Assembly: GCA_026874595.1 (NCBI GenBank)
Contig: CM049309.1
Location: forward strand, 39,201,079-39,265,078
DNA length: 64,000 bases
From: Sipunculus nudus
Taxonomy: Eukaryota > Annelida > Sipuncula > Golfingiida > Sipunculidae
Direction: 5' to 3'
The notes under the pieces are model-generated. The model was given only the letters and a program-made list of their open reading frames with translations. It had not been told where the DNA came from and did not search any database. The position numbers and the translations under genes were made by a program. The first letter of the stretch is position 1. Every line of letters starts with the position of its first letter. Shown here piece after piece: positions 1 through 11,012 of the stretch.

Positions 1-1
1 C

Positions 2-175
2 CCATGGTGGCCAGCTCAACAGTGGTTTTATCAACTAGTAAAATTGTCCATAGCCCCACCAATAAGAATACAAAACACATGGCAGGCATGCCTTCACATG
101 GGACAGGTTCCCGAACCACTAAAGAACCCAAGATGGAAATTATTTGCTTGGAGAATTTGTGGAGAGAGAAGTTGA
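2..175 (+). CDS. C-terminal end of a DIRS/Ngaro-like RT-RNase H reading frame, cut by the window edge
   Basis: The frame beginning at base 2 is open from the window edge to a TGA at 173-175. It reads PWWPAQQWFYQLVKL early on and NPRWKLFAWRICGERS at the end. The W-P-A-Q-Q-W-F-Y and R-W-K-L-x-A-W pattern is the style seen at the end of the polymerase ORF of DIRS and Ngaro tyrosine-recombinase retroelements, after the RNase H domain. The frame overlaps the recombinase ORF that starts at base 4 in another frame; such overlapping ORFs are typical of this order. The RT itself lies outside the window. The assignment rests on about 57 residues plus the neighbouring recombinase, so it is moderate. Confidence 0.55.
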   Translation, partial: PWWPAQQWFYQLVKLSIAPPIRIQNTWQACLHMGQVPEPLKNPRWKLFAWRICGERS

Positions 176-1203
176 AATCGTTGGGCTGGTCACAACGGGC
201 ACAGGATCAATTTGTGTTATGTTGGGCACCTTCAACATTTAAACATTACAATAGGATTTCCCTTGATTTCCAGAAATATTGTACCAGGCATAATGTTCAA
301 TTTCCTCAAGCAAATATGTGCCCTGTGATTGTAAATTACTTGTGTGAAATATGTGATAACTCGGATCGACCAGAGTCATTACTCAGAATGACATCTGCTG
401 GCCTTGGTTGTTTATTCGATAGTCTAGGTATGAGAAACCCCATGAATGATGGGGATATCAAGAAGATGCTTACTTCTTTAGTTAAATCTGGTACCAAGAG
501 ACCACTTCGTCACACTAAGCCCATGCCAGTGACTTCGTTTTTTCAGTTGTTTCGGTCATGGGAGGAGAATCAGGCTCTGCCATTGGATAAACTCAGACTC
601 AAATGTATAGCTCTGTTAGCTTTGTCATTCATGACCAGACCTTCGGATTTAGCTCCTAGAAGTGAGACCTTTAACAATACATACAGTCAGAGTAGCTCGT
701 TATTGTTTACAAGAGATCAGCTTACTTTACATCAGGATGGGTCTTTATCAATTGTATTTTTTGGTATCAAAAATGATACCTCTCGTACTGGGTTTGAGGT
801 CCGCATACCAGGTAGTTCAGATGTGAAGATAGACACAACTCGGTGTCTACAAGTGTATTTAGATAGGACTTCAGACTTTTGCCGTCGGGGTAAAACAAAT
901 GCAGTGTTTATATCATTAAGACCTCCTTATACTGCCCTTAAGGCAGAGACTATCGCAAATATTTTAAAGAAGGCTATAGATTTGGCTGGCCTAGGTGGTC
1001 AAGGGTATACAGCTAGGTGCTTTAGAGCTACTGGTGCCACTGCTGCTGTTCAAGGTGGTGTTAAACCTGAAACTGCCATGCAGATAGGCAGGTGGAAAAC
1101 CTCAGAGGTTTTCTTTAATAGATATGTTTATCCAATGGCACCACACACCTACACTGAAGATATTGGTCGATTTACTGGTTCACATAATGCATATGATTCA
1201 TGA
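4..1203 (+). CDS. Tyrosine recombinase (integrase) of a DIRS/Ngaro-type retrotransposon
   Basis: The frame is open for 399 codons without interruption. Its C-terminal half has the tyrosine recombinase signature: first arginine R212 in FMTRPSDL, the box II motif as R338-C-F-R341 followed by ATGATAA, a GRW (W364), and the presumed nucleophile Y374 in FFNRYVYP. Replacement of the usual His of H-x-x-R by Arg, and of the second His by Trp, is common in eukaryotic retroelement recombinases. The N-terminal half (residues 50-180) resembles the SAM-like core-binding domain. These enzymes integrate a circular cDNA by strand exchange and leave no target duplication. The first ATG overlaps the upstream polymerase frame, so the true start may be internal, for example near residue 44. 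All expected catalytic residues are visible and the ORF may be functional. Confidence 0.85.
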   Translation: MVASSTVVLSTSKIVHSPTNKNTKHMAGMPSHGTGSRTTKEPKMEIICLENLWREKLKSLGWSQRAQDQFVLCWAPSTFKHYNRISLDFQKYCTRHNVQFPQANMCPVIVNYLCEICDNSDRPESLLRMTSAGLGCLFDSLGMRNPMNDGDIKKMLTSLVKSGTKRPLRHTKPMPVTSFFQLFRSWEENQALPLDKLRLKCIALLALSFMTRPSDLAPRSETFNNTYSQSSSLLFTRDQLTLHQDGSLSIVFFGIKNDTSRTGFEVRIPGSSDVKIDTTRCLQVYLDRTSDFCRRGKTNAVFISLRPPYTALKAETIANILKKAIDLAGLGGQGYTARCFRATGATAAVQGGVKPETAMQIGRWKTSEVFFNRYVYPMAPHTYTEDIGRFTGSHNAYDS

Positions 1204-1250
1204 TTTACACATTGTTTTACATAAGGGTATTAATCTCTTCTCTCTACATA

Positions 1251-1733
1251 GGCATTTGTAAGTTTTTGTAATAAATATCAATGAAGTGTGACGTAAGTTT
1301 TGTTATCACTAAATTGTAGTCACACGAATATATTTAGTTTCACTTACGTCGTTTTACGACATTCCGATTTACGTCATGTGACGTAAATCGGCACTTCCGT
1401 CTTTTCCAAAGTGCAGCTCTGTAATTATAGATATGATTTCATGTGATTTTGTGTAATTTTGGTGGTTTTATATGGCTCCCAGTAAATGAGGACTTTGGAT
1501 GAGTATAGGCATTTGTAAGTTTTTGTAATAAATATCAATGAAGTGTGACGTAAGTTTTGTTATCACTAAATTGTAGTCACACGAATATATTTAGTTTCAC
1601 TTACGTCGTTTTACGACATTCCGATTTACGTCATGTGACGTAAATCGGCACTTCCGTCTTTTCCAAAGTGCATTTGTAAGTTTTTGTAATAAATATCAAT
1701 GAAGTGTGACGTAAGTTTTGTTATCACTAAATT
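1251..1733. repeat. 3' repeat block of the tyrosine-recombinase retroelement (U1-spacer-U2-partial U3)
   Basis: A 164-bp unit occurs at 1251-1414 and again at 1508-1671. They are separated by a distinct 93-bp spacer and followed by the first 64 bp of a third copy (1670-1733). A repeat-spacer-repeat block just after a recombinase ORF matches the split direct repeat (B1-A2-B2) ends of Ngaro-like elements; the A1 copy would lie outside the window. Each full unit holds a perfect 13+13 bp inverted repeat (CCGATTTACGTCA, 2-nt loop, reverse complement) at 1364-1391 and 1621-1648, plus further TGACGTAA/TTACGTCA-like motifs. The partial third unit could mark a template switch or a nested copy. Confidence 0.7.
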
Positions 1734-1832
1734 TATATTAAACTTATGCATGCACTTTAGATGATGTATAGTGACACCTGAAATGGGTAGCCTGTCAGGT
1801 TTCGCGGATCATGGTCTATGCCTTTTTTCAGT

Positions 1833-2263
1833 GCAAATGACAGGGATGAAGGAATCAGTAAAATTCGTTGTCTTGAACATTCATTAGCAAAAGTCAAACA
1901 ATGGATGGATTCAAACCGTCTTCAAATGAATTCTTCTAAAACAGAACTGATATTATTTGGGAGTAAGGCGTAGCATGGGAAATGCACAGCTACACATATT
2001 ACAGTTAATGGGGAGCTTGTGAACCATTATAAAATACTTGGTTGTCAACATGGATGAAACTCTATCCCTAAAGAGACATGTAATACTCAAATGTCAGACA
2101 GCTGCTTACAACTTGTACAAAATAAGACTTATATGAAATTCATTGACACTTTCTGCCTGTAAGTAACTTGTTTATGGGCTGATTCTCTCCCATCTAGACT
2201 ACTGCAATGGGATGTATATGGGCCTTCCAAACACAGAACTTTAGCGAATGCAAAGGATTCAGT
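1833..2263 (+). pseudogene. Non-LTR retrotransposon (jockey/CR1-like) reverse transcriptase C-terminal remnant
   Basis: The frame at 1833-1970 reads KVKQWMDSNRLQMNSSKTEL followed by ILFGSKA and a stop. This is the conserved stretch after the RT catalytic core in jockey, CR1 and L2-type LINEs. After frame changes, 2045-2260 reads DETLSLKRHV, then LILSHLDYCNGMYMGLPNTEL, the familiar RT C-terminal tail of the same class. Stops and at least one frameshift interrupt it; the endonuclease and the RT active site are absent. It is an old, inactive fragment with no neighbouring host gene. Confidence 0.75.
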
Positions 2264-2533
2264 ACCACAGAATATGTATTTAAGTATACATACAAGTCAA
2301 GTACAAGTTTACTGGAAAAACCAATAAAGTGAGTATATAATTTTTATACATGAATTCTTGTAATAAAGGCTGTTAAACACTTCAGATTTATATAGACTTG
2401 TTTTACAGCATGTTTGTTTCAGTGTTGCTGATTTTATTTTCCCTGAGCGCATGTTGGACAGAAATATCTTTATTGGTAAAGAACAACTTGCATCACACTT
2501 AAAATGTGTGCAGAATCTTTCCATTAGATACAC

Positions 2534-2850
2534 AAACAAGGGACCTATGGGTCACTGTGCTCAGCTGACATTAACCTTGAAGGTAAAAATCTAAAATAAT
2601 ATCAAATGGAGATAAAGTGTAAGAGGAAGAGGTAATAAAGGCCATGGTTGGTTTATATGATTGGTTTGTATTGATGAACAAGAAATTGTTGCAAAAAATA
2701 TTTTGTGACCTGACCATGTGTTTTCTAATGTTGGAACTAAAGCATGTGAGCAGTTTGTGAACAAATGATCTGTACTATAACCATGATCATTAGTTGGTTT
2801 TTCGATTAACTGTTGACATTTCAGTAGTTTACACATTTGTTCAATTGAAT
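2534..2850. repeat. Dispersed repeat E, copy 1
   Basis: This stretch begins with ACAAGGGACC-TATGGGTCAC and CTCAGCTGA. The same opening is found at 48108, where it contains the perfect palindrome GACCCATGGGTC. The body at 2575-2835 (GAGGAAGAGGTAAT, GGTTGGTTTATATGATTG, GACCTGACCATG) is clearly related to 48659-48855. I see no coding capacity and no TIRs. Confidence 0.6.
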
Positions 2851-3535
2851 CTATTTTTTTGCATAATATATATTTTTAATTATATATGAATTTTTTTTTA
2901 TGAAATGTATACAGCTGAAATATAGCTAATTAACAACATAAAACAGGGCAAACAAAGCCTGATCTCAAATTCTGCTGAGGCAGGAAAATAATGAACAAAT
3001 GTTTGTATTAAATCCTGATTTTTTTATCACATAAATTATTTTCTAATTTAAGTTTATATTTCTATACATTTCCAATTTAACATATATATCTGAATATAAA
3101 AGTTGATTCATAATTCTCAATTGCATCATCATAAATCTCAATCTTGTCAGATAACACCACATCATGCATACAAATGTTTATTTATTTTTACCACAAAAAT
3201 GTATCTTTTAAATCTGCAAAACAATAAATATCTAAAAATAATACTTGATTTAGATTTCACAATTTTTAATTGTGTCTTTATTTATCCATAATGTGCTTCA
3301 TATTTTATAATAATTTAAGCATACTGATGGGTTCATTTATATTTGTTAAAATCATTTAAAAGAAAATTGATTTCTTTAAAAATGCTACATTACACAACAT
3401 TGCATCTTCTGGATTACACCTTGAATTATTTTTTCAAGGAAAGTTTTTGCATATCGGAGTGGAAACAGCATTACAATTAAGGAGATACAGTGAACAATAA
3501 CAATAACTGCATAACACTTGGTGGGTTGGGTTTGC
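2851..3535. other. AT-rich stretch without a recognisable gene
   Basis: Low-complexity T-rich and A-rich sequence with short frames that show no family resemblance. I see no splice, promoter or repeat structure worth naming. Confidence 0.5.
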
Positions 3536-4390
3536 GGGGGGGGGGGGGGGGGGGGGGGGGGGATGATTGGGGTGGTGATATGAGAATAACTGTACACCTG
3601 TCACAGCAGGGGATCTCCCCCAGTGACTGTAACAAATCAGAAACCCTGGCATAGCTGACTTCCAGTGACCTGGAGTGGGACCCTGCATCTGTAATCTGTA
3701 ATCAAAGCAAATGACTACAATAGAGCCTCAAGAAAAAAATCAATAACTAGCTTTTACTTCCAAATTTCAGATTTAAACAAATTGAATATTTATGTTTACA
3801 TGCTGTGAAAATTAAATCAATGGTACTTACAGGAAAAAAACGTGCCATGGTCAAAGTTGGGCAAAATTTAAGGTACTGATTTTATTTTTATGCTAATTAC
3901 TTTAAAAATTTACAAAATTCTGATCTAATTTTGGGTAAACAATTGAATCTTAATTAAACATAGTTATATACTTGGGGGGGGGGGGGGGATTGGGGTGGTG
4001 ATATGAGAATAACTGTACACCTGTCACAGCAGGGGATCTCCCCCAGTGACTGTAACAAATCAGAAACCCTGGCATAGCTGACTTCCAGTGACCTGGAGTG
4101 GGACCCTGCATCTGTAATCAAAGCAAGTGACTACAGAAAAAAAATCAATAACTAGCTTAATTTTCAAGCTTTTATTTTCAAATTTCAGATTTAGAAAAAC
4201 TAAATATTTATGTTTACATGCTGTGAAAATTAAATCAATGGTGCTTACAGGAAAAAAACGTGCCATGGTCAAAGTTGGGCAAAATTTAAGGCACTGATTT
4301 GTTTTATGCTAATAACTTAAAAAATTTACAAAATTCAGATCTAATTTTGGGTAAACAATTGAATCTTAATTAAACATAGTTATATACTTG
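3536..4390. repeat. About 423-bp tandem duplication, each copy opened by a long G tract
   Basis: Copy 1 (about 3536-3973) opens with 27 consecutive G and copy 2 (about 3974-4390) with 15 consecutive G. Both continue through TTGGGGTGGTGATATGAG, GGGATCTCCCCCAGTGACTG and AACGTGCCATGGTCAAAG, and both end with TTATATACTTG. The distance between matching positions is 423 bp. The second half of each copy belongs to repeat family B, which recurs at 49.7-52.1 kb. Copy 1 contains a few extra bases, so the duplication is not brand new. Confidence 0.8.
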
Positions 4391-4868
4391 AGAAAATAGA
4401 CTCTAGTTTAAAAATTTTATTTTAATTGAGTTATTATTTTTCCTGATTTTTTACAAAGTCCATTATGTTTGGGCCCATAACTTAAAAAATTTATACTTTA
4501 CAGACTTAATTTCTGGCATGTACATAGGAACTATATAGAGAAATATTTATGGTAAATATGAGGAAAAACAGATGAGTGGTTTTGATATTAGGCAGTCCTG
4601 AAGTGTGAAAATAGGATTTTAATAAAAAATTGAGGTTTTTCTTTAATTTCTCAAAGGAACTAAGTCGCGAAGACCCAGTTTTCGGCTTGGTAGGAGATCT
4701 TGGGGACATCTAACATTACGCTGAATTTTGGATTCCTAGGTCTTACGGTTTCAAAACGTGCCACATCTACGGACGGACATACAGACGGACGGACAGACAG
4801 ACGGACGGAAGACGGACAATGGACCACTACTATAGCTCAGATGACTTATAGTCAGCTGAGCTAAAAAT
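4391..4868. repeat. Repeat family B 3' part with ACGG-type microsatellite and terminal hairpin
   Basis: Shared landmarks with 51640-52070 are TTTCTGGCATGTACATAGGAA, TGATATTAGGCAGTCCTGAA and GGGGACATCTAAC. They are followed by a GGACGGACAGACGG microsatellite (about 4773-4818) and a hairpin at 4833-4863 (TAGCTCAGATGAC, loop TTATA, GTCAGCTGAGCTA). The sequence then runs into AAAAATG. This order of body, tetranucleotide repeat and terminal hairpin resembles bivalve CvA/pearl-like repeats and Helitron-derived elements; the assignment is an inference. Confidence 0.7.
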
Positions 4869-5100
4869 GAGTGCAACTAGAACTGTTACGAGTTATTGTA
4901 TTCTGTTTTTGTTACATGCCCTACAGACTTTAAAGCATTTTCTACAAAACATGTTTTATGTGTTCTCAAAATGTGTTCTTTAATTATGTGTGCAATTTAT
5001 CCATTCTATTTTTAATACTTTATACTGGAACACATTTTATGTGTAAAGTTTTTGTTACATGGAATGTGTTACATTATGTGTGCGATTCTGAACATATAAA

Positions 5101-5832
5101 TTTAATAGTGTTGATCTAATCACAGATCATAAACCTTTACGGTATATCTACTCACGGAAGTCAAAACCATCCTTGAGAAACAAAGGTTTGGTGTTGAGAT
5201 TACAACCATATACCTTCAGAGTGGTGTATAAGCCTGGAAAAGAAAATATCTCAGATTCACTCTCCAGGTTAAGTCAGGTGACCTCCATGCCTAAGGGTCA
5301 CATGAACATTGGAGAGGACACCAAAAGCTGTTACTACAAAGGAAATTGAACTATGTTCCGCAGATAATAGTGAATTGGCAGACATTCTTATCAAACAAGA
5401 TCAGGTGACAGTTCCAAGCCAAATTGCAGACAAGTGCTGCATTGGATTTGCATGTGTTGCCAGCAGAGAAGCAGTTTGCATATACCTGCCAACAGCTACT
5501 GTTATGTACCTGTAACTGGACCCCTGGGCACTGATGTGGTACTAATTGAGCCGATTCCAGATTCACTGGCACAGAATATTCAAGTCACTCCTACAGTAGG
5601 AAGTCTGGCCAATAGACCAGTTTATGCTCAAGTTGTGAACCTTAATAGTAAAGACGTTTGGTTGAAGCCAAGAACACGCATTGCGTCAGTGCATACCATA
5701 GCCGAAGTATTCGGAATCAAAAACAGTGTAGAACTAGAAATCAGCTCAAATCCAATCGAAGTTAGGACAAAGAATTTTTCTAACTTCCTGCAACACTGGT
5801 TACATGCCTCAGCCATTGTGAATATAATCTGA
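5101..5832 (+). pseudogene. Rearranged Ty3/gypsy pol remnant (RNase H end plus protease-RT linker)
   Basis: The frame at 5101-5349 reads VDLITDHKPLRYIY, then YKPGKENISDSLSRL, the C-terminal part of a gypsy RNase H. A frame change at about 5310 leads into PKAVTTKEIELCSADNSELA, which in gypsy elements links RNase H to integrase. From about 5430 the sequence instead reads PANSYCYVPVTGPLGTDVVL, later VYAQVVNLNSKDVWLKPRTR, typical of the linker between protease and RT. The two parts are therefore out of their normal order, joined near 5400 by deletion or recombination. No active-site regions remain. Confidence 0.7.
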
Positions 5833-7910
5833 TATCCCCTTATGCATGCAATATTGCACCTTTAATCCAAGTTATTGCTGGTGTAATAATTTATTCATTT
5901 CCTATATGTGTATCTACTGACGAAGTACACCTCCTTCTCCTATAGAAACAGATAATTTTAAAGTTGATGACCATACTTAAACACAACTTCATGATTCACA
6001 TAATTTTACTATTTTGTTTCATTTCATACACATCATGAAATGGCCACTGCCTTTGAGGTGTTGAATGCTTCAGGTGACGTCCGTAAGGTCTGTTTGGCAA
6101 GCTGTCTAACACAAATACTTGAAAAATGTAAGTTATTTTAACTAACATCATTTCTTACATAATTTCATTATCATTGATATAGTACAATATGGCAAACAAG
6201 GAAATCGTCAACTTCCTCACATTTAATCTCTTGACTATATATCTGGGAACTAATTGATAGCAATGTGCGCCAAAACATAACATGGAAAATCCTCAAACAA
6301 GCAAAACCCTCCTCTCTGGCAACAAATAGATGTAATTTGTGACTCTGGGAAAAATACTTCATCATATGTCAACCCAAATTCCCAACTTTAAGGGCCACCA
6401 ACTCACTCGTGATTGGAGGTATAATTACGGAGACGAGGCATGCTATGCAACCAAGGCAGGGGAAAATTAATAATTGCCTGGGCTGGGGGCACAGCTGTCC
6501 AGCCAGACAAAGATATTTCAAACAGTCACTGAATGCTGACTGGCCCAGGCAAGGGACAGCTGATAAGCTCCAGGGGGGTACCTGAGATCAAAAATCCAAA
6601 CAGCAGCAAATCATCAGCCAAGCAAAGGGCTGCATGCAAATCCAAACGGGCTGCAGGTAGTGGCGGCCAAGCATGTAAAGCGGCAGTGAGCTTATGTATT
6701 TCTCGTATTTTTGTGTATTTCCATGTACTCCCAGAACATGTCTCCTAATCAAGAGGACTAGAGTTCCTCAGACGTTGAGATAGTGGAGGAATGGGTGCAG
6801 AAAAACAAAAACTTACTGGAACCAGTTAAAAGTCTTAAGAAGGACTGTTTCCACTTGTTGGATACTTTGAAGTTGCTTGAAACAGAGGTCATTATCTCAC
6901 ATGTGCCCAGGAGCCAACAGAAATTACTTTTGAAAGCCTCCAACACAACACAGAAAGACCAGAGCACTGGGAGAACACAAATGCTGCAGCTGGTCTAGAC
7001 CAGTTCACAACAGCAGTTCTGACAGACTTAATGGCATAAAAAAGAAGAGTTTCACAAGACAGTGGCCCTATGGGCATTCATACATCACCTGTGGAACAAG
7101 ATGGCTCCTAAGCCCAGACACAACCTGCTGTGCAACAGGCATCCTTGCGCCAATCATAGATTCACGTAGCGGGCCTCCAGCCTATGGGTAAGCCCCTTTC
7201 CTTTTGAGACATAGTAGACTTAGTTGATGAGGCTGGGGGACCATGGAACGTATAATTAGTTATGAAGGCAGTAAAACAAAATGGGCCTACTCCACACACC
7301 ATAAATCATAAGGGAACTTCTGCCAATCTGTCTGTAGAAATATGGTGCCAATTTCTCAGCAGAACCTAGCCTGCTATATTGTTTATCTCCTCCGCCACCA
7401 CTTGAGTCCCTGGTATTCCAGTATTCCTCAGGAAAGCACAGGGAAATCTTGACCAATAATAAATTCTAAACAAAGTTAAAGGGAATGCTATTACGTATAG
7501 GGGTGGCCCCCCTCAAGATACGCAGGGCACAATTTTAGACTTGGGGGAGTGTCTCTATTGCTCAAGGCAGACATACCACCAGCGCTAATTAGACGTCACA
7601 TATATATATGTATGTATGTATGTATATATACGGAACCCATCAGGTTTGGGGATGTTTGGGATGGATTTATTGTATAACTACATGTGACATTATTATTATT
7701 AATCTATAAACATATGTTTTTAATAAGCATACTATATGATAAGCAATAAATTGCCAGATTAAATCCTGTTAGCCCTAACCGGTGAGTTGTTTGTGTTGAA
7801 GTTATTAAACAAACAAATGAACTTGTGATGGCATGTAAACGCACATAAATTTCTACTGCGGAACCTATAACAGCAACACATAACAAGCAACAACGAACAG
7901 ATCAGGAAAG
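5833..7910. other. Two kilobases without a recognisable gene
   Basis: I find no family resemblance in the short frames here. The region 6533-7000 has two adjacent frames with somewhat protein-like composition: one rich in Lys, Ser and Ala (residues such as KSSAKQRAACKSKRAAG), the other starting MEEWVQKNKNLLEPVKSLKK. They could be a decayed gag-like ORF, but nothing confirms this. At about 7600-7633 there is a compound (TA)n/(TATG)n microsatellite. Confidence 0.4.
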
Positions 7911-8784
7911 ATGCACAATATTAATCTTGGGTTTCCTTGTAGGCAGCCTCTAGCACTCCGACAAGTGACAATACCAGATGCCAGCTCTGACACAAAGATG
8001 GATGACACTACACAGCTGAGCCTGGCCCCAGGACCTTACAATAAACAAAGACAAAGTGAAGATAATCTTGATATCAGCAGCATAAATGAATCTGTGGATG
8101 ATCTGACAAAATACAAACTTATTAAAGAAAGAGTGACATCTACAAACTTAGACTTTCTAGTAAGTGAATACAAAGATAAAAGCAAAAAATTGAGAATTTG
8201 CAAAAGATCCTGCCAATGTGTTTGAGTACATTTCTTATTCTATTGAGAAGGATTGGACTTTTCTGCCTTTGTTGCATCATGTTTCCTGTCAACCTGCTAA
8301 TTTCCTCACCCTACCGAAACGGGAAAGACATCAAAATTGACCTTCACAAAGATGCCACACTGGACCACAACAAGCAATCCATGGCATGGATGAGTGGCTT
8401 TTTAAGCACCATGAAAAAACCAGAATCAAGAACAGAGGTAAACATCTACAACAAAAATAAGGAACTAGTTGAGAAGAACAGAACATTCTTAATTCCTATA
8501 ATTAAGTGCACTGAATTCTGCGGAAGAAGAGGGATTGTGTTACACGGCCATCAGAATGATCACGAAAGTGCAAAAATGAAGAAAATGCAAAGGAAACTTC
8601 AAAGCCTTGTTAAACTTCAGAGTGTATGCAGGGGATACTGCCCTCAAGAAACATTTTTATAAACATGTGCCAAAAATACATCATACATCTCTAAAGGTCC
8701 ACTAAACCAGCTCTTGTACTGTATGAAATATTATAAACAAAGTGTCAGAGGAGGAAATAAACTAGATGTGTCGGAACGACACGA
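7911..8784 (+). pseudogene. hAT-like (DUF4371/ZMYM1-type) transposase remnant, N-terminal part
   Basis: Several frames together resemble the N-terminal half of the ZMYM1/DUF4371 group of hAT-like transposases. Near 8210 one frame reads FEYISYSIEKDWTFL. Around 8342-8380 comes HKDATLDHNKQSMAWM, the segment where the zinc-finger domain ends with H-x-x-AM-x-W. At about 8470-8560 comes NRTFLIPIIKCTEFCGRRG followed by IVLHGHQND, matching the conserved C-x-R-x-x-IALRGH motif. At least two frameshifts are needed. The homology resumes at 9420 after an inserted repeat, so the gene was already present when that element arrived. Confidence 0.7.
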
Positions 8785-9419
8785 ATGCCCCCGCCTGGGG
8801 CAAATTAGAAACATTTGTTAAATTTTGTAAATTTTTTTAAGTTCAGGAGGTGTCGTATGGTCAAAAGTAGGTCAACGGGGACGAAACACGCACTCAATCT
8901 GTTACTGGTCATTATCTGGCCACACATAAAAAATCAGGGTGGTATCTGGTGGCATTGTGGAAAAAAAGTCCGTACTTATGCATTTGTTATGAAAATTTCC
9001 ATTTTTCATGAAATTTTCTATGTTAGGGCACCGTCAAACAGTCAAAAGTAGGTCAACTGGGACAAAATGTGAACTCGATCTGTAACTGGTCATTATCTGC
9101 CAACGCACCAAAAATCAGGCCAATATCTGCAGGCATTGCGAAAAAAAGTCTGTACATGTGTATTTATCATGAAAATTTCTATTTTTCATGAAATTTTCTA
9201 AGTTTAGGAGCTGTTAAATGGTCAAAAGTAGGTAAACCGGAAGGAAACACAAACTCGATCTGTAACTGGTCGTTATCTGCCCACACACCAAAAATCAGGC
9301 CAATATCTGCAGGCATTGCGAAAAAAAGTCCGTAAAACTGTTTGATTTCGGAAGACGGTGTGACGGAAGGACGGACATTGGTAAAACTATATGCCCCACC
9401 CACCTTGTGGCGGGGGCAT
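8785..9419. mobile_element. Non-autonomous TIR element with three 180-bp internal repeats
   Basis: The ends form a perfect 11-bp inverted repeat: ATGCCCCCGCC at 8785-8795 and GGCGGGGGCAT at 9409-9419. Inside are three tandem units of about 180 bp, with matching points near 8830, 9011 and 9191. Each contains TTTTTCATGAAATTTTCTA-like sequence, GGTCAAAAGTAGGT and AAAATCAGG. A short GACGGAAGGACGGAC stretch lies near the right end. It carries no coding sequence. It sits inside a hAT-like transposase remnant. The architecture (TIRs, core tandem repeats, ACGG motif) is like tandem-repeat-containing MITEs of bivalves. I could not define a target duplication with confidence. Confidence 0.8.
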
Positions 9420-10360
9420 AAAAACAGGATATAGGCCCATTGAATGGTTTGATGGAGGATGAAGTCACCTATGTCAAGAACTGGGAACAGCTTGGCACAG
9501 TGATATGCTACTTGCAGAATGGCAAGCCAACAGAAAAACTTGTAACTTTTGTGGACTGTAAATTTGAGTGGAAAGAAATATCAGTGCTGCCATCTGTCAG
9601 CATATTGCCAAAGTTTTGCAAGAAATGGGTCTTGCTCCTGCTGACTGCACATTCCAATTGACATTGGCGCTGTCAAAATGGTCGGGGAAAAAAAACAAAT
9701 GATTCCAGAAACAATATGCTCCAAAAGCACCATACATTCATTGTGCAATTGAACCTGGCCTTATCTAAAGCAAGCAACGTGAACGAAATCAACTCCATGT
9801 TAGCAGCAATACAAAAACTGGCAAATATTCTTCAAACATTCCTCTTAATGGCAACACCAGTTTGCGGATACGATAGAAGCTGTGGAAACAAGGGAGAAGA
9901 TGAAGTTCTGTGTGAGAAAAGTTTAGAGTTTTTGAGAGACCAGGTGGGTTGCCAAACATAAAATGATTGCAGAAATTCACGAACTGTATGAGATGTTATT
10001 GATTTGTTTAGATGGCATTGCAACCAAATCAGATGGCAAAGTCTGGGATTTGAAGACAGTGACGGAGGCTCATGGCCTCCTGGACTGAATTACTTTGCCA
10101 TCATTCATTGCAGCATTCCACTGTGTCAAGTTTTGTTCCGCTACACAGAGGCTTTGAGTACTCTACTTAAAGGGTCAGAAATGGATATCAGTGCAGTCTG
10201 TTTCTGGAAATGACACAAAATGCAAAAATTGCAGGTGCAGGAAAAATGAATGTACCAGGATCTGTAAAAGACAGACACAAACAAGCCACGTACCCTGTCC
10301 AGATCCAGAGAGTTACTGGCTAAATGCAATTTTTGTACCATACTTAGAGTAATGATGTCT
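9420..10360 (+). pseudogene. hAT-like (DUF4371/ZMYM1-type) transposase remnant, C-terminal part
   Basis: This continues the gene interrupted at 8785. One frame (9440 onward) reads WEQLGTVICYLQNGKPTEKL then VTFVDCKF; around 9610-9660 another reads MGLAPADCTFQLTLALSKW. At 9720-9760 comes APKAPYIHC, then from about 9970 EIHELYEMLLICLDGIATKS and EAHGLLD. These follow, in order, the DUF4371 core, the Cys-x-GA-like region and the hAT dimerisation-side segment (conserved SEAHGLL). Multiple frameshifts and stops show it is dead. It ends near 10360, where resemblance stops. Confidence 0.7.
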
Positions 10361-10842
10361 ATGGAGGAACGCTTTTGAACTCAGCAGGAAGCCCATGAAA
10401 GTCATGTATCTGCTACCTGCCACTCTGAGGAAGGGTAATGTCAATCAAATATGAGTTGGTCAATGAAATTATCTCTACTTACGACATGCCATTTCCAGGA
10501 TCCTTGCCACAGGAATACAAAAGATGACAGTTTGAATGGAGTGGCAAACATGTCATACCATCTACTATCTGTGACACTTTGGATGAAATGAACAGTAAAC
10601 AGTTTCCTAACATCTAGACAATTTTAGCCACATCTCTCCTCATGCCTTGCACAAATTATATACATGCCCAATATTGTAATTTTCAAAATTGGCAGTGAGG
10701 ATTCAGTTGAATCTGCATCTTTCTTGTTGTTCAGTAGATTTTATTTCAAGAGAAAAAATCTGTTGTATGTGCAAGATGAAATGCCTTGAATTAATGGTTT
10801 TGATAAATATAATCATGTGATAATGACTTCGATACCCATGAT

Positions 10843-11012
10843 GTTCTTTTCTCATTGGATATTTGGAAACCTTTTTAATTTACCTAAAGCAGTTCTAAAA
10901 GTTACACCATTTCAGTCTGTACATAATGTTCTTTTCTCATTGGATATTTGGAAACCTTTTTAATTTACCTAAAGCAGTTCTAAAAGTTACACCATTTCAG
11001 TCTGTACATAAT
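10843..11012. repeat. Perfect-looking 85-bp tandem duplication
   Basis: The unit starting GTTCTTTTCTCATTGG at 10843 is repeated from 10928 with no difference that I can see, ending near 11012. The near-identity implies a recent duplication. Confidence 0.85.

Noticed and set aside
3385-3688. Pro-rich minus-strand frames
   Set aside because: Produced by the 27-base G tract.
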